Shown here in pieces: positions 1 through 7,301 of a stretch of 64,000 bases of DNA (position 1 is its first letter; each line of letters starts with the position of its first letter). Position numbers and translations under genes: made by a program. Under the pieces are notes generated by a model that saw nothing but the letters and a program-made list of their open reading frames with translations, was not told the DNA's origin and did no database searches. Source of the stretch: Sulfidibacterium sp964549335 (GTDB taxonomy: Bacteria > Bacteroidota > Bacteroidia > Bacteroidales > F082); assembly GCA_964549335.1 (NCBI GenBank), contig CAZJUQ010000035.1:13543-77542 (forward strand). Reading direction: 5' to 3'.

Positions 1-783
1 CATTAAAACAATATCCTTTATCTTTCCTGTCAAAAAACAGAGCCGCTTTTTTAAACTTCCGGCTCCGGTTACCCCGTAAAATAAAAAGAACAACACAATT
101 ATAACATCCGATGGTCTTATCAAACTTATTATTCCGGTCAAAAGCCCCAATACCGCAGCGGTCTTTGTTTTCGGGTTATCGTACCATTTCAGGGTATTCC
201 ATACGAAAAGGGTAAAAAGCGAAAAGGTGTAAACATGCGACATGGCAGCACGCAAACCCGAGTAATACAGCATATTGGTACCTACAACCAAGGCTATTAC
301 CGTTAATGCGGTAACCAAGTCGCTGTAATGTCTCAACAAGATTTTTCGAAGATATATCAACCCTACAACCAAAAAGAAAAAGCTGCTCATCAACAGCGCA
401 AATTTGTATGGAGGACCAAACCCCATTGTATCCTGTCCCGCTAAATACGAATAGAATTGTGCCGCAAGAAAAAATGGCGCATATAAAAACGATAAACCCA
501 TGGTAAACTTGAAAACAGGCTTCCCTATAGGACTCTTCGACGACCACAAATGATTTTTCCTTAATTCGAAAGGTGCCGAAAGTGTTGATATGTCGTGAAA
601 AATAAATATTGCCGGCAAGTATGAGTAGTACTCCTGAACATCGGCATAAATAACTTTCCGGGGCTTTTTCCAATACCCGCTAATTAATATTACCGCCAAT
701 ACCGTTACCAATACTGAAAATACCGCCCAACGCGATAAATTATTTGACCCGGACTTTTTTGTGAGAAGTGAAAAAACGTTCAA
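1..783 (-). CDS. multi-spanning membrane protein, GT-C/PMT-like glycosyltransferase (3' end missing)
   Basis: The reading frame is open from 783 to the left edge (261 codons, no stop), so the C-terminus lies outside the window. The protein starts with a membrane segment (about residues 17-33), then a short motif IYADVQEYYSYLPAIF followed by several long hydrophobic stretches. This EYYSYLP-type segment after the first helix recalls the GT-C/ArnT-PMT-like integral membrane glycosyltransferases of Bacteroidota, which use polyprenyl-phosphate sugars; that assignment is from memory of family appearance, not a search. The only plausible start is TTG at 781-783, seven bases after the stop of the arsR-like gene at 791, since no in-frame ATG occurs near the N-terminus. 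It is probably co-transcribed with that regulator. A different frame on the same strand is also open over part of this region but gives a Cys-rich, unlikely protein. Confidence 0.7.
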   Translation of the reverse strand, partial: MNVFSLLTKKSGSNNLSRWAVFSVLVTVLAVILISGYWKKPRKVIYADVQEYYSYLPAIFIFHDISTLSAPFELRKNHLWSSKSPIGKPVFKFTMGLSFLYAPFFLAAQFYSYLAGQDTMGFGPPYKFALLMSSFFFLVVGLIYLRKILLRHYSDLVTALTVIALVVGTNMLYYSGLRAAMSHVYTFSLFTLFVWNTLKWYDNPKTKTAAVLGLLTGIISLIRPSDVIIVLFFLFYGVTGAGSLKKRLCFLTGKIKDIVLM

Positions 784-790
784 GATATTA

Positions 791-1090
791 CTAATTGTCG
801 TTACACCGGTTTATACATTCGATAATCTCGGTAAGAGTGCGATTTCGCAACGCATAAAATATCTTCTTCCCTTCGCGTTTCGACAACAGTATGTTTTTAC
901 TCTTTAAAATATTTAAATGATGAGAAGCGGTAGCTTGCTCAATATTCAACTCACGATAGATTTCCGTTACACTCATCTTCTCTTTTTGCGAAAGCAAATC
1001 AATAATGGCGATACGCATAGGATGCGAAATGGCACGCAACTTACTGGCTGCCAATTCCAGTTTTTCTATACTAATGTCTAAATGAGGCAT
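791..1090 (-). CDS. ArsR-family winged-helix transcriptional regulator
   Basis: A 99-residue protein consisting of one winged helix-turn-helix domain. SHPMRIAIIDLL opens helix 2, TASHHLNILK is the recognition helix and KREGKKIFYAL the wing, all typical of ArsR/SmtB dimeric repressors. The metal-binding CVC motif of arsenic or zinc/cadmium sensors is absent from the helix where it is usually found; the only cysteines are two near the C-terminus (ECINRC), so the effector is unknown. It is divergent from the HMG-CoA lyase gene (163 bp apart) and lies seven bases upstream of the membrane glycosyltransferase-like gene, so it may control either. A TATTTTTG element precedes it by 19 bases. Confidence 0.92.
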   Translation of the reverse strand: MPHLDISIEKLELAASKLRAISHPMRIAIIDLLSQKEKMSVTEIYRELNIEQATASHHLNILKSKNILLSKREGKKIFYALRNRTLTEIIECINRCNDN

Positions 1091-1109
1091 TTTGTCTTCG
1101 TTTTTGCGG

Positions 1110-1117
1110 CAAAAATA
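1110..1117 (-). promoter_or_regulatory. -7 element (TATTTTTG) of the ArsR-family gene
   Basis: Matches the Bacteroidota sigma-factor -7 consensus TAnnTTTG on the minus strand, 19 bases before the ATG at 1090. No TTG was found at the ideal -33 spacing. Confidence 0.55.
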
Positions 1118-1141
1118 TGAAAAATAAAAAATGCAAATAAA

Positions 1142-1163
1142 ACAAATATGTATATATATTGGT
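1142..1163. promoter_or_regulatory. candidate operator, imperfect inverted repeat
   Basis: ACAAATAT (1142-1149) and ATATTGGT (1156-1163) form arms matching at 7 of 8 positions around a 6-base spacer. The site lies between the two divergent promoters of the ArsR-family gene and HMG-CoA lyase, where an ArsR-type autoregulatory operator would be expected. Only the symmetry and the position support this. Confidence 0.3.
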
Positions 1164-1221
1164 AAATTGAATATTTTATAATAAATCTAAATTACTCCGT
1201 TAAATAATAACCGATTCCGCC

Positions 1222-1229
1222 TAACTTTG
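1222..1229 (+). promoter_or_regulatory. -7 element (TAACTTTG) of the HMG-CoA lyase gene
   Basis: Exact TAnnTTTG match on the plus strand, 24 bases before the ATG at 1254. Confidence 0.6.
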
Positions 1230-1253
1230 CACCGCCATTTGTAAAAGAAAATA

Positions 1254-2114
1254 ATGATAAAAATAACGGAGACACCGAGAGACGGTTTTCAGGGACTTAA
1301 GTTAATTGTCGATACCAAATTAAAAACCGACTACATAAATGCTTTGTTAAAATGCGGTTTCGACACCGTTGAAGCCGGGAGTTTCGTGTCGGCACGTGCC
1401 ATTCCGCAAATGGCCGATACCGCGGAAGTATTAAAAAACTTAAACCTGAAAAACAGCAACACTAAAATAGCGGTTTTGGCTGCAAATAAGAAGGGCGCCA
1501 TGAGAGCTGCCGGTTTTCAAGAAGTGGACAAAATTTTTTATCCCTTTTCGTTTTCTCCTACTTTTTTGAAAAAGAATTTAAACACAACCATCGAAGAGGC
1601 TGAAAAAACCGTTGATTACATTATCGATTTAACTATAAAAACAGGTAAAGAAGCCGTTATTTTTTTGTCGCTTGCCTTTGGTGACCCCTACGGCGACCCG
1701 TGGCATATTGATATTTTGTATGCCTGGGTCGAAAAATTCATTTCAAAAGGATTGACCGGCATACCTCTTGCCGACACCATAGGAAATATTGAGGCAAAAA
1801 AGATAAACGGGGTTTGCCGGCAACTTGTCACACAATTTCCGCAGGTTGAATTCGGACTACACACTCATGCCGTCAAAGGCAAAGGAGCTGAAAAAATAGA
1901 TGCGGCATACAAAGCGGGTATAAGACATTTCGACACCGTCCTCGGCGGTCTGGGAGGTTGTCCGATGACAGGAAAAGAGATGATTTCAAATCTCGATTTG
2001 TACGAACTTATTGATTATTGCAATAAAAACGCAATAGCACACAACCTAAACCTCGACAACATAAAAACCGCCGGTAAAAAACTTTCGAAGATAATCTTGA
2101 CGGAAAACTTTTAA
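1254..2114 (+). CDS. hydroxymethylglutaryl-CoA lyase (DRE-TIM metallolyase)
   Basis: Predicted to cleave 3-hydroxy-3-methylglutaryl-CoA to acetoacetate and acetyl-CoA, the last step of leucine breakdown and of ketogenesis. The 286-residue length is normal. Catalytic features are in place: Arg9-Asp10 in the TPRDGFQ motif (base and metal ligand region), the metal-binding HxH at His203/His205 in FGLHTHAV, and the catalytic-loop Cys236 in GLGGCP followed by a conserved Asn. SFVSARAIPQMAD matches the family's substrate-binding strand. No other leucine or ketone-body gene is in the window, so its pathway partners must be elsewhere. It is transcribed alone, divergent from an ArsR regulator that might control it. 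Homocitrate or isopropylmalate synthase is unlikely because the GGCP loop is that of HMG-CoA lyases. Confidence 0.93.
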   Translation: MIKITETPRDGFQGLKLIVDTKLKTDYINALLKCGFDTVEAGSFVSARAIPQMADTAEVLKNLNLKNSNTKIAVLAANKKGAMRAAGFQEVDKIFYPFSFSPTFLKKNLNTTIEEAEKTVDYIIDLTIKTGKEAVIFLSLAFGDPYGDPWHIDILYAWVEKFISKGLTGIPLADTIGNIEAKKINGVCRQLVTQFPQVEFGLHTHAVKGKGAEKIDAAYKAGIRHFDTVLGGLGGCPMTGKEMISNLDLYELIDYCNKNAIAHNLNLDNIKTAGKKLSKIILTENF

Positions 2115-2168
2115 CGGGAAGAAGGATTGGCAACGGCAGAACAACATACATCCCTCTTTACCTTTTTA

Positions 2169-3392
2169 TTACTCGTACCTTAGTGCTTTGGAGGGTGTAA
2201 TACGCGTAATGGTATATGAAGGAATTATCAAAATAAGTATCAAAACCAAAAAAGCACCCGCATTTATCAGCAAAAAACTTCCCACACTCAACTCGACAGG
2301 TACATAATTTACATAATACGACGCAGCATCCAATCTTAAAACATGATATCTCTCTTGCAAAAAATAGAATATCAGTGCCAACCCGTTACCACACATCATT
2401 CCTCTGAAAATAATGCCTGACGCTTTGTAAAAAAATATTTTTCGTATGGAATTGTCATAAACGCCAAGTGCCTTTAATATTCCCACCATATTTGTTTTTT
2501 CAATGATAATTATAAAAAGTGTGGAAATCATTGTTATTCCCGAAACAAGAATCATCAACACGAGAATAACTACAACATTTGTATCCAACAGGCTCAGCCA
2601 ATTGTAAATTTCGGGATATGTGTCAAAAACGGTTTTTACCGTCATGTCGAAAGGTAAAACAGTGTAAAGTTTATAAGCCAGGGCATTTACCGTTTTTATG
2701 TTGTCTGTCAAAACCTCAATACTGCCGGCAAAATTCTTTCCCCAACCGTTCAGCCTGCGTATGTGCCTGATATCACCTATAATGTATCTGTTGTCAAACT
2801 CTTCGAGAGAGGTGTTGTAAATACCTGAAATTTTCAGTTTCCGTCCGCGGGCGCGTGTATTATTTCCTATAAACCATATACGTATATAATCGGCGGTATC
2901 CAAATTCAAGATACGTGAAAGTTTTTGCGATATCAGAACCTCTTTTGAAACTGCCGGCGTATTTAACCCGGGTAATCTGCCCTTAACAAGGCTCTCTTTC
3001 AAGAAACTCCAATCGTAATCTTTGCCGACGCCTTTCAACACCACACCCTGTATCTGGTCAGTGGTTTTCAATACGCCTGCTTTATGAGCCGTTATTTGAA
3101 CATGAGTAACGCCGGGGATTTTTTTCAGGGATGATATCAACGAGTCGGAAAACAGAAGCGGTTGCTCCTCCATGGAGTTGTTTCTATCGTAAGGCACTAT
3201 CTTTAACGGAGAAGCAAACCCAACCACTTTGCTGCTTACGGAATTTTTAAACCCGATTACTACAGCCACCGATATTATCGTCATGGCAAGTCCAAGGGCA
3301 ATACTTGCATATGCAATTTTCACCACGGGACGCGAGTATGCCTGACTCCCTCCGGCATATAACCGTTTTGCTATAAAAAGCTCAAAATTCAA
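2169..3392 (-). CDS. ABC transporter permease, LolC/LolE (FtsX-MacB) type
   Basis: A 407-residue inner-membrane protein with one N-terminal helix (about residues 27-50), a periplasmic domain of about 220 residues, and three C-terminal helices ending in RITPSKALRYE, the arrangement of LolC/E lipoprotein-release permeases and related FtsX-family proteins. In Bacteroidota one such permease usually acts as a homodimer with a LolD ATPase to pass lipoproteins to LolA; no ATPase gene is adjacent here. The start is TTG at 3390-3392: the N-terminus MNFELFIAKRLY lines up with the family, and there is no ATG in a suitable place. A -7 element lies at 3407-3414. The assignment to lipoprotein export rather than another FtsX-type function is inferred from topology and the N-terminal motif. 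Confidence 0.88.
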   Translation of the reverse strand: MNFELFIAKRLYAGGSQAYSRPVVKIAYASIALGLAMTIISVAVVIGFKNSVSSKVVGFASPLKIVPYDRNNSMEEQPLLFSDSLISSLKKIPGVTHVQITAHKAGVLKTTDQIQGVVLKGVGKDYDWSFLKESLVKGRLPGLNTPAVSKEVLISQKLSRILNLDTADYIRIWFIGNNTRARGRKLKISGIYNTSLEEFDNRYIIGDIRHIRRLNGWGKNFAGSIEVLTDNIKTVNALAYKLYTVLPFDMTVKTVFDTYPEIYNWLSLLDTNVVVILVLMILVSGITMISTLFIIIIEKTNMVGILKALGVYDNSIRKIFFYKASGIIFRGMMCGNGLALIFYFLQERYHVLRLDAASYYVNYVPVELSVGSFLLINAGAFLVLILILIIPSYTITRITPSKALRYE

Positions 3393-3406
3393 TTTTATTT
3401 TTTTTA

Positions 3407-3414
3407 CAAAATTA
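3407..3414 (-). promoter_or_regulatory. -7 element (TAATTTTG) of the LolC/E-type permease gene
   Basis: Exact TAnnTTTG on the minus strand, 14 bases before the TTG start at 3392. It supports that start rather than one further upstream. Confidence 0.5.
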
Positions 3415-3426
3415 ACTCTTTTCTTT

Positions 3427-3455
3427 TTGGCATAACTTATGCTTTTGTACTTTTG
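3427..3455 (+). promoter_or_regulatory. promoter of the namZ-like gene (TTG-N18-TACTTTTG)
   Basis: TTG at 3427-3429 and TACTTTTG at 3448-3455 are separated by 18 bases, a full match to the Bacteroidota -33/-7 promoter. The ATG follows 30 bases later. The promoter is back to back with that of the LolC/E-type gene. Confidence 0.65.
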
Positions 3456-3485
3456 CCTTTTTTATAAAAATTACCGTGCAGCAAA

Positions 3486-4673
3486 ATGACTAAATACCTA
3501 TTAATAAGTCTTTTATATTTTTTTTCAACAACATTAACGGCGCAAAAATCATCATTACGGTTAGTCTCCATGGAGAGTATTGTTTGCGGCAATGCCAGAT
3601 TTGACAAATACCTGCCTCTGATATCCGGGAAAAAAACGGCACTTGTTGTAAATCATGCATCAATGATAAACGGCATTCATTTATCCGACACTTTAAAATC
3701 GCTGGGAGTTGATGTGGTAAAAATTTTCACCCCCGAACACGGATACAAGGGAACTGCCGCCGAGGGAAAATATGTTGCCAACGGTAAAATTTCAAAAGAC
3801 TCAACCATAATTGTTTCGCTATACGGTATCAAGCGGAAACCGTCGCCGCAAGATTTAGACGGTATAGATGTCGTTGTTTTCGACCTGCAAGATGTGGGAG
3901 TACGTTTTTATACTTACATATCAACCATGACTCTTGTTATGGAAGCTTGCGCCGAAAACAACATCCCTATTATTGTGCTCGACCGTCCAAACCCCAATGG
4001 ATTTTACGTTGACGGTCCTGTTTTGGAAAAGGAGTATAAATCGTTTGTGGGCATGCACCCCGTTCCCGTGGTTTACGGAATGACAATAGGCGAATATGCC
4101 GGAATGGTAAACGGCGAGGGTTGGCTAAAAAATGGCGTAAAATGCGATTTGACAATCGTTAAAATGCTTAATTACAATCACAACCTTATAGTTAAACTGC
4201 CGGTAAAACCTTCGCCTAATCTTCCCGATTGGCGCTCGGTATATCTTTATCCTTCGCTGGGATTTTTCGAAGGCACCGTGGTAAGCGTGGGCAGAGGCAC
4301 CGAAACACCGTTTCAAATGTACGGACACCCCGGAATTACATACGGCAACCACTATTTTATTCCCAAAGCCAACAATATAAGTTTAAACCCCAAACTCAAA
4401 AACGACACATGCCGCGGAGAGCTACTCGTTTCATATGCCTCCCGGTTTATGACAAACCCGAGACAACTTAACATTTCGTGGCTTATTAAAGCATACAACA
4501 ATCTAAAAGGCAAAGAAAAATTTTTCAACTCCTATTTCATAAAACTTGCCGGCACACCCCAATTACAAAAACAAATAGAAGCGGGTAAAACGGTTGAAGA
4601 GATACGAAAAAGTTGGCAACCTGCACTCAAAAAATTTAAGAAGATAAGGAAAAAATATTTGATTTATAAATAA
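3486..4673 (+). CDS. namZ: DUF1343 protein, NamZ-type exo-beta-N-acetylmuramidase
   Basis: The protein (395 residues) has a signal peptide (about residues 1-19, ending TLTAQ) and the full DUF1343 fold. Diagnostic motifs are TPEHGYKGTAAEG (with the Glu-His pair thought to be catalytic), DLQDVGVRFYTYISTM, DRPNPNGFYVDGPV and VYGMTIGEYAGMVNGEGW. Characterised members in Bacillus subtilis and Tannerella forsythia release terminal N-acetylmuramic acid from peptidoglycan fragments, so a periplasmic role in cell-wall turnover and MurNAc salvage is likely. It converges on lpxD with eight bases between the stops. No MurNAc uptake or kinase genes are nearby. The family call is secure; the substrate is taken from characterised homologues. 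Confidence 0.88.
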   Translation: MTKYLLISLLYFFSTTLTAQKSSLRLVSMESIVCGNARFDKYLPLISGKKTALVVNHASMINGIHLSDTLKSLGVDVVKIFTPEHGYKGTAAEGKYVANGKISKDSTIIVSLYGIKRKPSPQDLDGIDVVVFDLQDVGVRFYTYISTMTLVMEACAENNIPIIVLDRPNPNGFYVDGPVLEKEYKSFVGMHPVPVVYGMTIGEYAGMVNGEGWLKNGVKCDLTIVKMLNYNHNLIVKLPVKPSPNLPDWRSVYLYPSLGFFEGTVVSVGRGTETPFQMYGHPGITYGNHYFIPKANNISLNPKLKNDTCRGELLVSYASRFMTNPRQLNISWLIKAYNNLKGKEKFFNSYFIKLAGTPQLQKQIEAGKTVEEIRKSWQPALKKFKKIRKKYLIYK

Positions 4674-4681
4674 AAACCGTT

Positions 4682-5725
4682 TTACTCTTCATTATTTTTA
4701 AGCAAGTCGGTTTTTCTTTCCAGACTGTTAATTCGTTTGACGTGACGGTCAAAATTGCGGAAGTGAATATAGGAACGTTGAAAATCACGCACATTGAAAG
4801 CCGGAGAGCCCTCTACCACCATCCCTTTTTCCTTTATGCTTTTCCCGACACCCGATTGTGCGGCAACCTTTACTTCGTCGGCTATTGTAAGATGTCCTAT
4901 AAATCCTACCTGACCGCCAATCATACAGTTTTTACCTATTTTTGTCGAACCCGAAATTCCCGATTGTGCAGCGACAACAGTGTTTTCACCAATCTCCACA
5001 TTATGTGCCACTTGAATAAGATTGTCTAATTTTACCCCTTTGCGTATTATGGTAGAACCGAGGGTCGCCCTGTCTATGGTACTGTTTGCGCCTATCTCCA
5101 CAAAATCTTCGATAACAACGTTTCCTATTTGCGGAACCTTTTTGTAATTGTTATCCTGCTGGGGAGCAAAACCAAACCCGTCGCTTCCTATTACAACACC
5201 GGCATGCAAAATGCATTCATCGCCTATTACCGTATCATCGTATATTTTACAACCCGCATTTATAATTGTCCCGTTACCTATTTTACAATTGTAACCTATT
5301 GTGGTATTGGGAAAAATCTGACAATTGTCACCTATAATGCTGTTTTCTCCAATGGAAACAAATTCGCCGATGTAAACATTTTTACCAATCTTTGCCGTTG
5401 GTGCCACGTAGGAGTTTTTCGATATTTCCGCCGGACGTTTTTTGGTTTGCTGATACATCTCCAACAATGAGGCAAATGAGGCATAAGGGTCGTCAACATG
5501 TATCAAAGTCGTTTTTACCGGACGTTCGGGTTCAAAATCTTTCGAAACGATTACTATATCCGATTTGGTATCGTAAATATACGGAGTATATTTGGGATTT
5601 GCCAAAAAGCTCAAAGTTCCAGGTTTCCCTTCTTCTATTTTCGACAAATTGCTAACTTCAACATTTTCATCGCCTTCAACGGTACCGTTAAGTGCCAGGG
5701 CTATCTGTTTTGCTGTAAATTTCAT
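4682..5725 (-). CDS. lpxD: UDP-3-O-(3-hydroxyacyl)glucosamine N-acyltransferase
   Basis: Third enzyme of lipid A synthesis, transferring a 3-hydroxyacyl chain from ACP to the 2-amino group of UDP-3-O-acyl-glucosamine. The N-terminal uridine-binding domain (about 1-100) includes GTLSFLANPKY; a left-handed beta-helix of hexapeptide repeats follows (about 110-310) with the catalytic His in QVAHNVEIG and the typical AAQSGISGSTKIG turn; a short C-terminal helix carries RVKRINSLERK. The start is placed at the ATG at 5723-5725 (347 residues) because MKFTAKQIA is the family N-terminus and a -7 element lies at 5744-5751, inside the longer frame. It stands alone here, away from the lpxC operon at 46.6-50.4 kb, where a shorter LpxD-like paralogue sits. 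Confidence 0.93.
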   Translation of the reverse strand: MKFTAKQIALALNGTVEGDENVEVSNLSKIEEGKPGTLSFLANPKYTPYIYDTKSDIVIVSKDFEPERPVKTTLIHVDDPYASFASLLEMYQQTKKRPAEISKNSYVAPTAKIGKNVYIGEFVSIGENSIIGDNCQIFPNTTIGYNCKIGNGTIINAGCKIYDDTVIGDECILHAGVVIGSDGFGFAPQQDNNYKKVPQIGNVVIEDFVEIGANSTIDRATLGSTIIRKGVKLDNLIQVAHNVEIGENTVVAAQSGISGSTKIGKNCMIGGQVGFIGHLTIADEVKVAAQSGVGKSIKEKGMVVEGSPAFNVRDFQRSYIHFRNFDRHVKRINSLERKTDLLKNNEE

Positions 5726-5743
5726 ATGTTTTATATTTTGTTT

Positions 5744-5751
5744 CAAAAATA
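5744..5751 (-). promoter_or_regulatory. -7 element (TATTTTTG) of lpxD
   Basis: Exact TAnnTTTG on the minus strand, 18 bases before the ATG at 5725. It overlaps an upstream in-frame TTG, which argues against that TTG being the start. Confidence 0.5.
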
Positions 5752-5815
5752 CAAATTTCCGCTTAACCTATTTCCTTATATTTACAGCGTTTTTTAATGA
5801 AAAAGAGATTACAAA

Positions 5816-7189
5816 ATGGACAAAGTAAAAAATTACATTAACGCAAATAAAGAGCGCTTTCTGGAGGAGTTGTTCCAATTAATACGTATTCCGTCAATAA
5901 GTTCTTTATCGGAACACAAAGAGGATATGATAAAAGCGGCTGAATATTACAAAACAAAACTTTTGGAAGCCGGAGCCGACAAAGCAAGGGTAATGCCCAC
6001 CGCAGGCAACCCCGTTGTTTACGGCGAAAAAATCATCGACCCCAACCTTCCCACCGTTTTGGTTTACGCCCACTACGACGTAATGCCCGTTGACCCGGTG
6101 GATTTGTGGGATTCGCCACCGTTTGAACCCGAAATAAGAGACGGCAAAATATATGCCCGTGGCGCCGACGACGACAAAGGACAAGGTTTTATGCACGCAA
6201 AAGCCTTTGAAACACTTGTAAAAACAGACAGTTTGCCCGTAAATGTGAAATTCATGCTCGAAGGGGAAGAAGAGATAGGCTCGGTAAGCCTCGGCGCTTT
6301 TTGCCGTGAAAACAAAGAGATGTTGAAAGCAGATATCATTATTGTCTCCGACACGGGAATGATTGCCCCTGATATACCTTCAATAACAACAGGTTTGCGG
6401 GGATTGGCATATTGGCAGGTGGAAGTAACCGGACCCAACCGCGATTTGCATTCGGGACTGTTCGGCGGTGCCGTAGCCAACCCGATAAACGTGCTCTCGA
6501 AAATGATTGCCTCCATGACCGACGAAGACAACAAAATTACAATCCCCGGATTTTACGACGATGTACTGGAAGTGCCCGAACAAGAACGTAAATTACTGAA
6601 CGAAGCCCCTTTTGACGAAGAAGAATACAAAAGAGCCATCGGCGTGGAAGAACTTTCGGGAGAAAAAGGTTTCACAACCATCGAACGCACAGGCATCCGC
6701 CCGTCGTTTGACGTATGCGGTATTTGGGGAGGTTATACCGGCGAAGGTGCAAAAACGGTTTTGCCTTCCAAAGCGTATGCTAAAATATCGGCACGTCTTG
6801 TGCCGAACCAAGACCATGAAAAAATAGCCAAACTTTTTGAAGAACATTTTGTAAAAATCGCTCCCAAATCGGTTAAAGTAAAAGTGGAATCGCTTCACGG
6901 CGGACAGGGATATGTTTGCCCCATCGACCTGCCTGCATACCGCGCCGCAGAAAAAGCATATATGGACATATACGGGAAACGTCCCGTTCCTACACGCAGC
7001 GGAGGAAGCATACCCATCATTTCCACATTCGAAAGCATATTGGGAATAAAATCGATTTTAATGGGCTTCGGCCTCGAATCGGATGCTATTCATTCCCCAA
7101 ACGAAAATTATCCGTTGGAAAATTTCTACAAAGGAATAGAAACCATCATACGGTTTTATATGCACTTTGCAGATGAGATGAAAAAGTAA
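5816..7189 (+). CDS. M20-family dipeptidase
   Basis: A 457-residue cytosolic metallopeptidase of the M20 (ArgE/DapE/CNDP) family, which releases amino acids from dipeptides with two zinc ions. The metal and catalytic motifs are all visible: VLVYAHYDVMPVD (His ligand and catalytic Asp), YARGADDDKGQG (bridging Asp), MLEGEEEIGS (catalytic Glu and Glu ligand), IVSDTGM (Asp ligand) and the C-terminal IHSPNENY (His ligand). The dimerisation (lid) domain occupies about residues 200-360 and contains NRDLHSGLFGGAV. There is no signal peptide. It is closest in character to the Bacteroidota beta-Ala-dipeptidase/carnosinase-like group; exact substrate is unknown. Confidence 0.92.
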   Translation: MDKVKNYINANKERFLEELFQLIRIPSISSLSEHKEDMIKAAEYYKTKLLEAGADKARVMPTAGNPVVYGEKIIDPNLPTVLVYAHYDVMPVDPVDLWDSPPFEPEIRDGKIYARGADDDKGQGFMHAKAFETLVKTDSLPVNVKFMLEGEEEIGSVSLGAFCRENKEMLKADIIIVSDTGMIAPDIPSITTGLRGLAYWQVEVTGPNRDLHSGLFGGAVANPINVLSKMIASMTDEDNKITIPGFYDDVLEVPEQERKLLNEAPFDEEEYKRAIGVEELSGEKGFTTIERTGIRPSFDVCGIWGGYTGEGAKTVLPSKAYAKISARLVPNQDHEKIAKLFEEHFVKIAPKSVKVKVESLHGGQGYVCPIDLPAYRAAEKAYMDIYGKRPVPTRSGGSIPIISTFESILGIKSILMGFGLESDAIHSPNENYPLENFYKGIETIIRFYMHFADEMKK

Positions 7190-7301
7190 CCTATCGGGAA
7201 ACGGGAAGAGAGGGAAAAAACTTTTGTTTTCAAAAAAAAACCAAGGGTCTTATTACCTATATTTATTGTCTTATAAATAACCATTAACATATCAAATTTT
7301 A

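Noticed and set aside
176..673. 165-codon minus-strand open frame
   Set aside because: Overlaps in another frame a 261-codon hydrophobic frame with a coherent membrane-protein sequence running from 783 to the edge; the shorter frame is Cys/Phe-rich noise.
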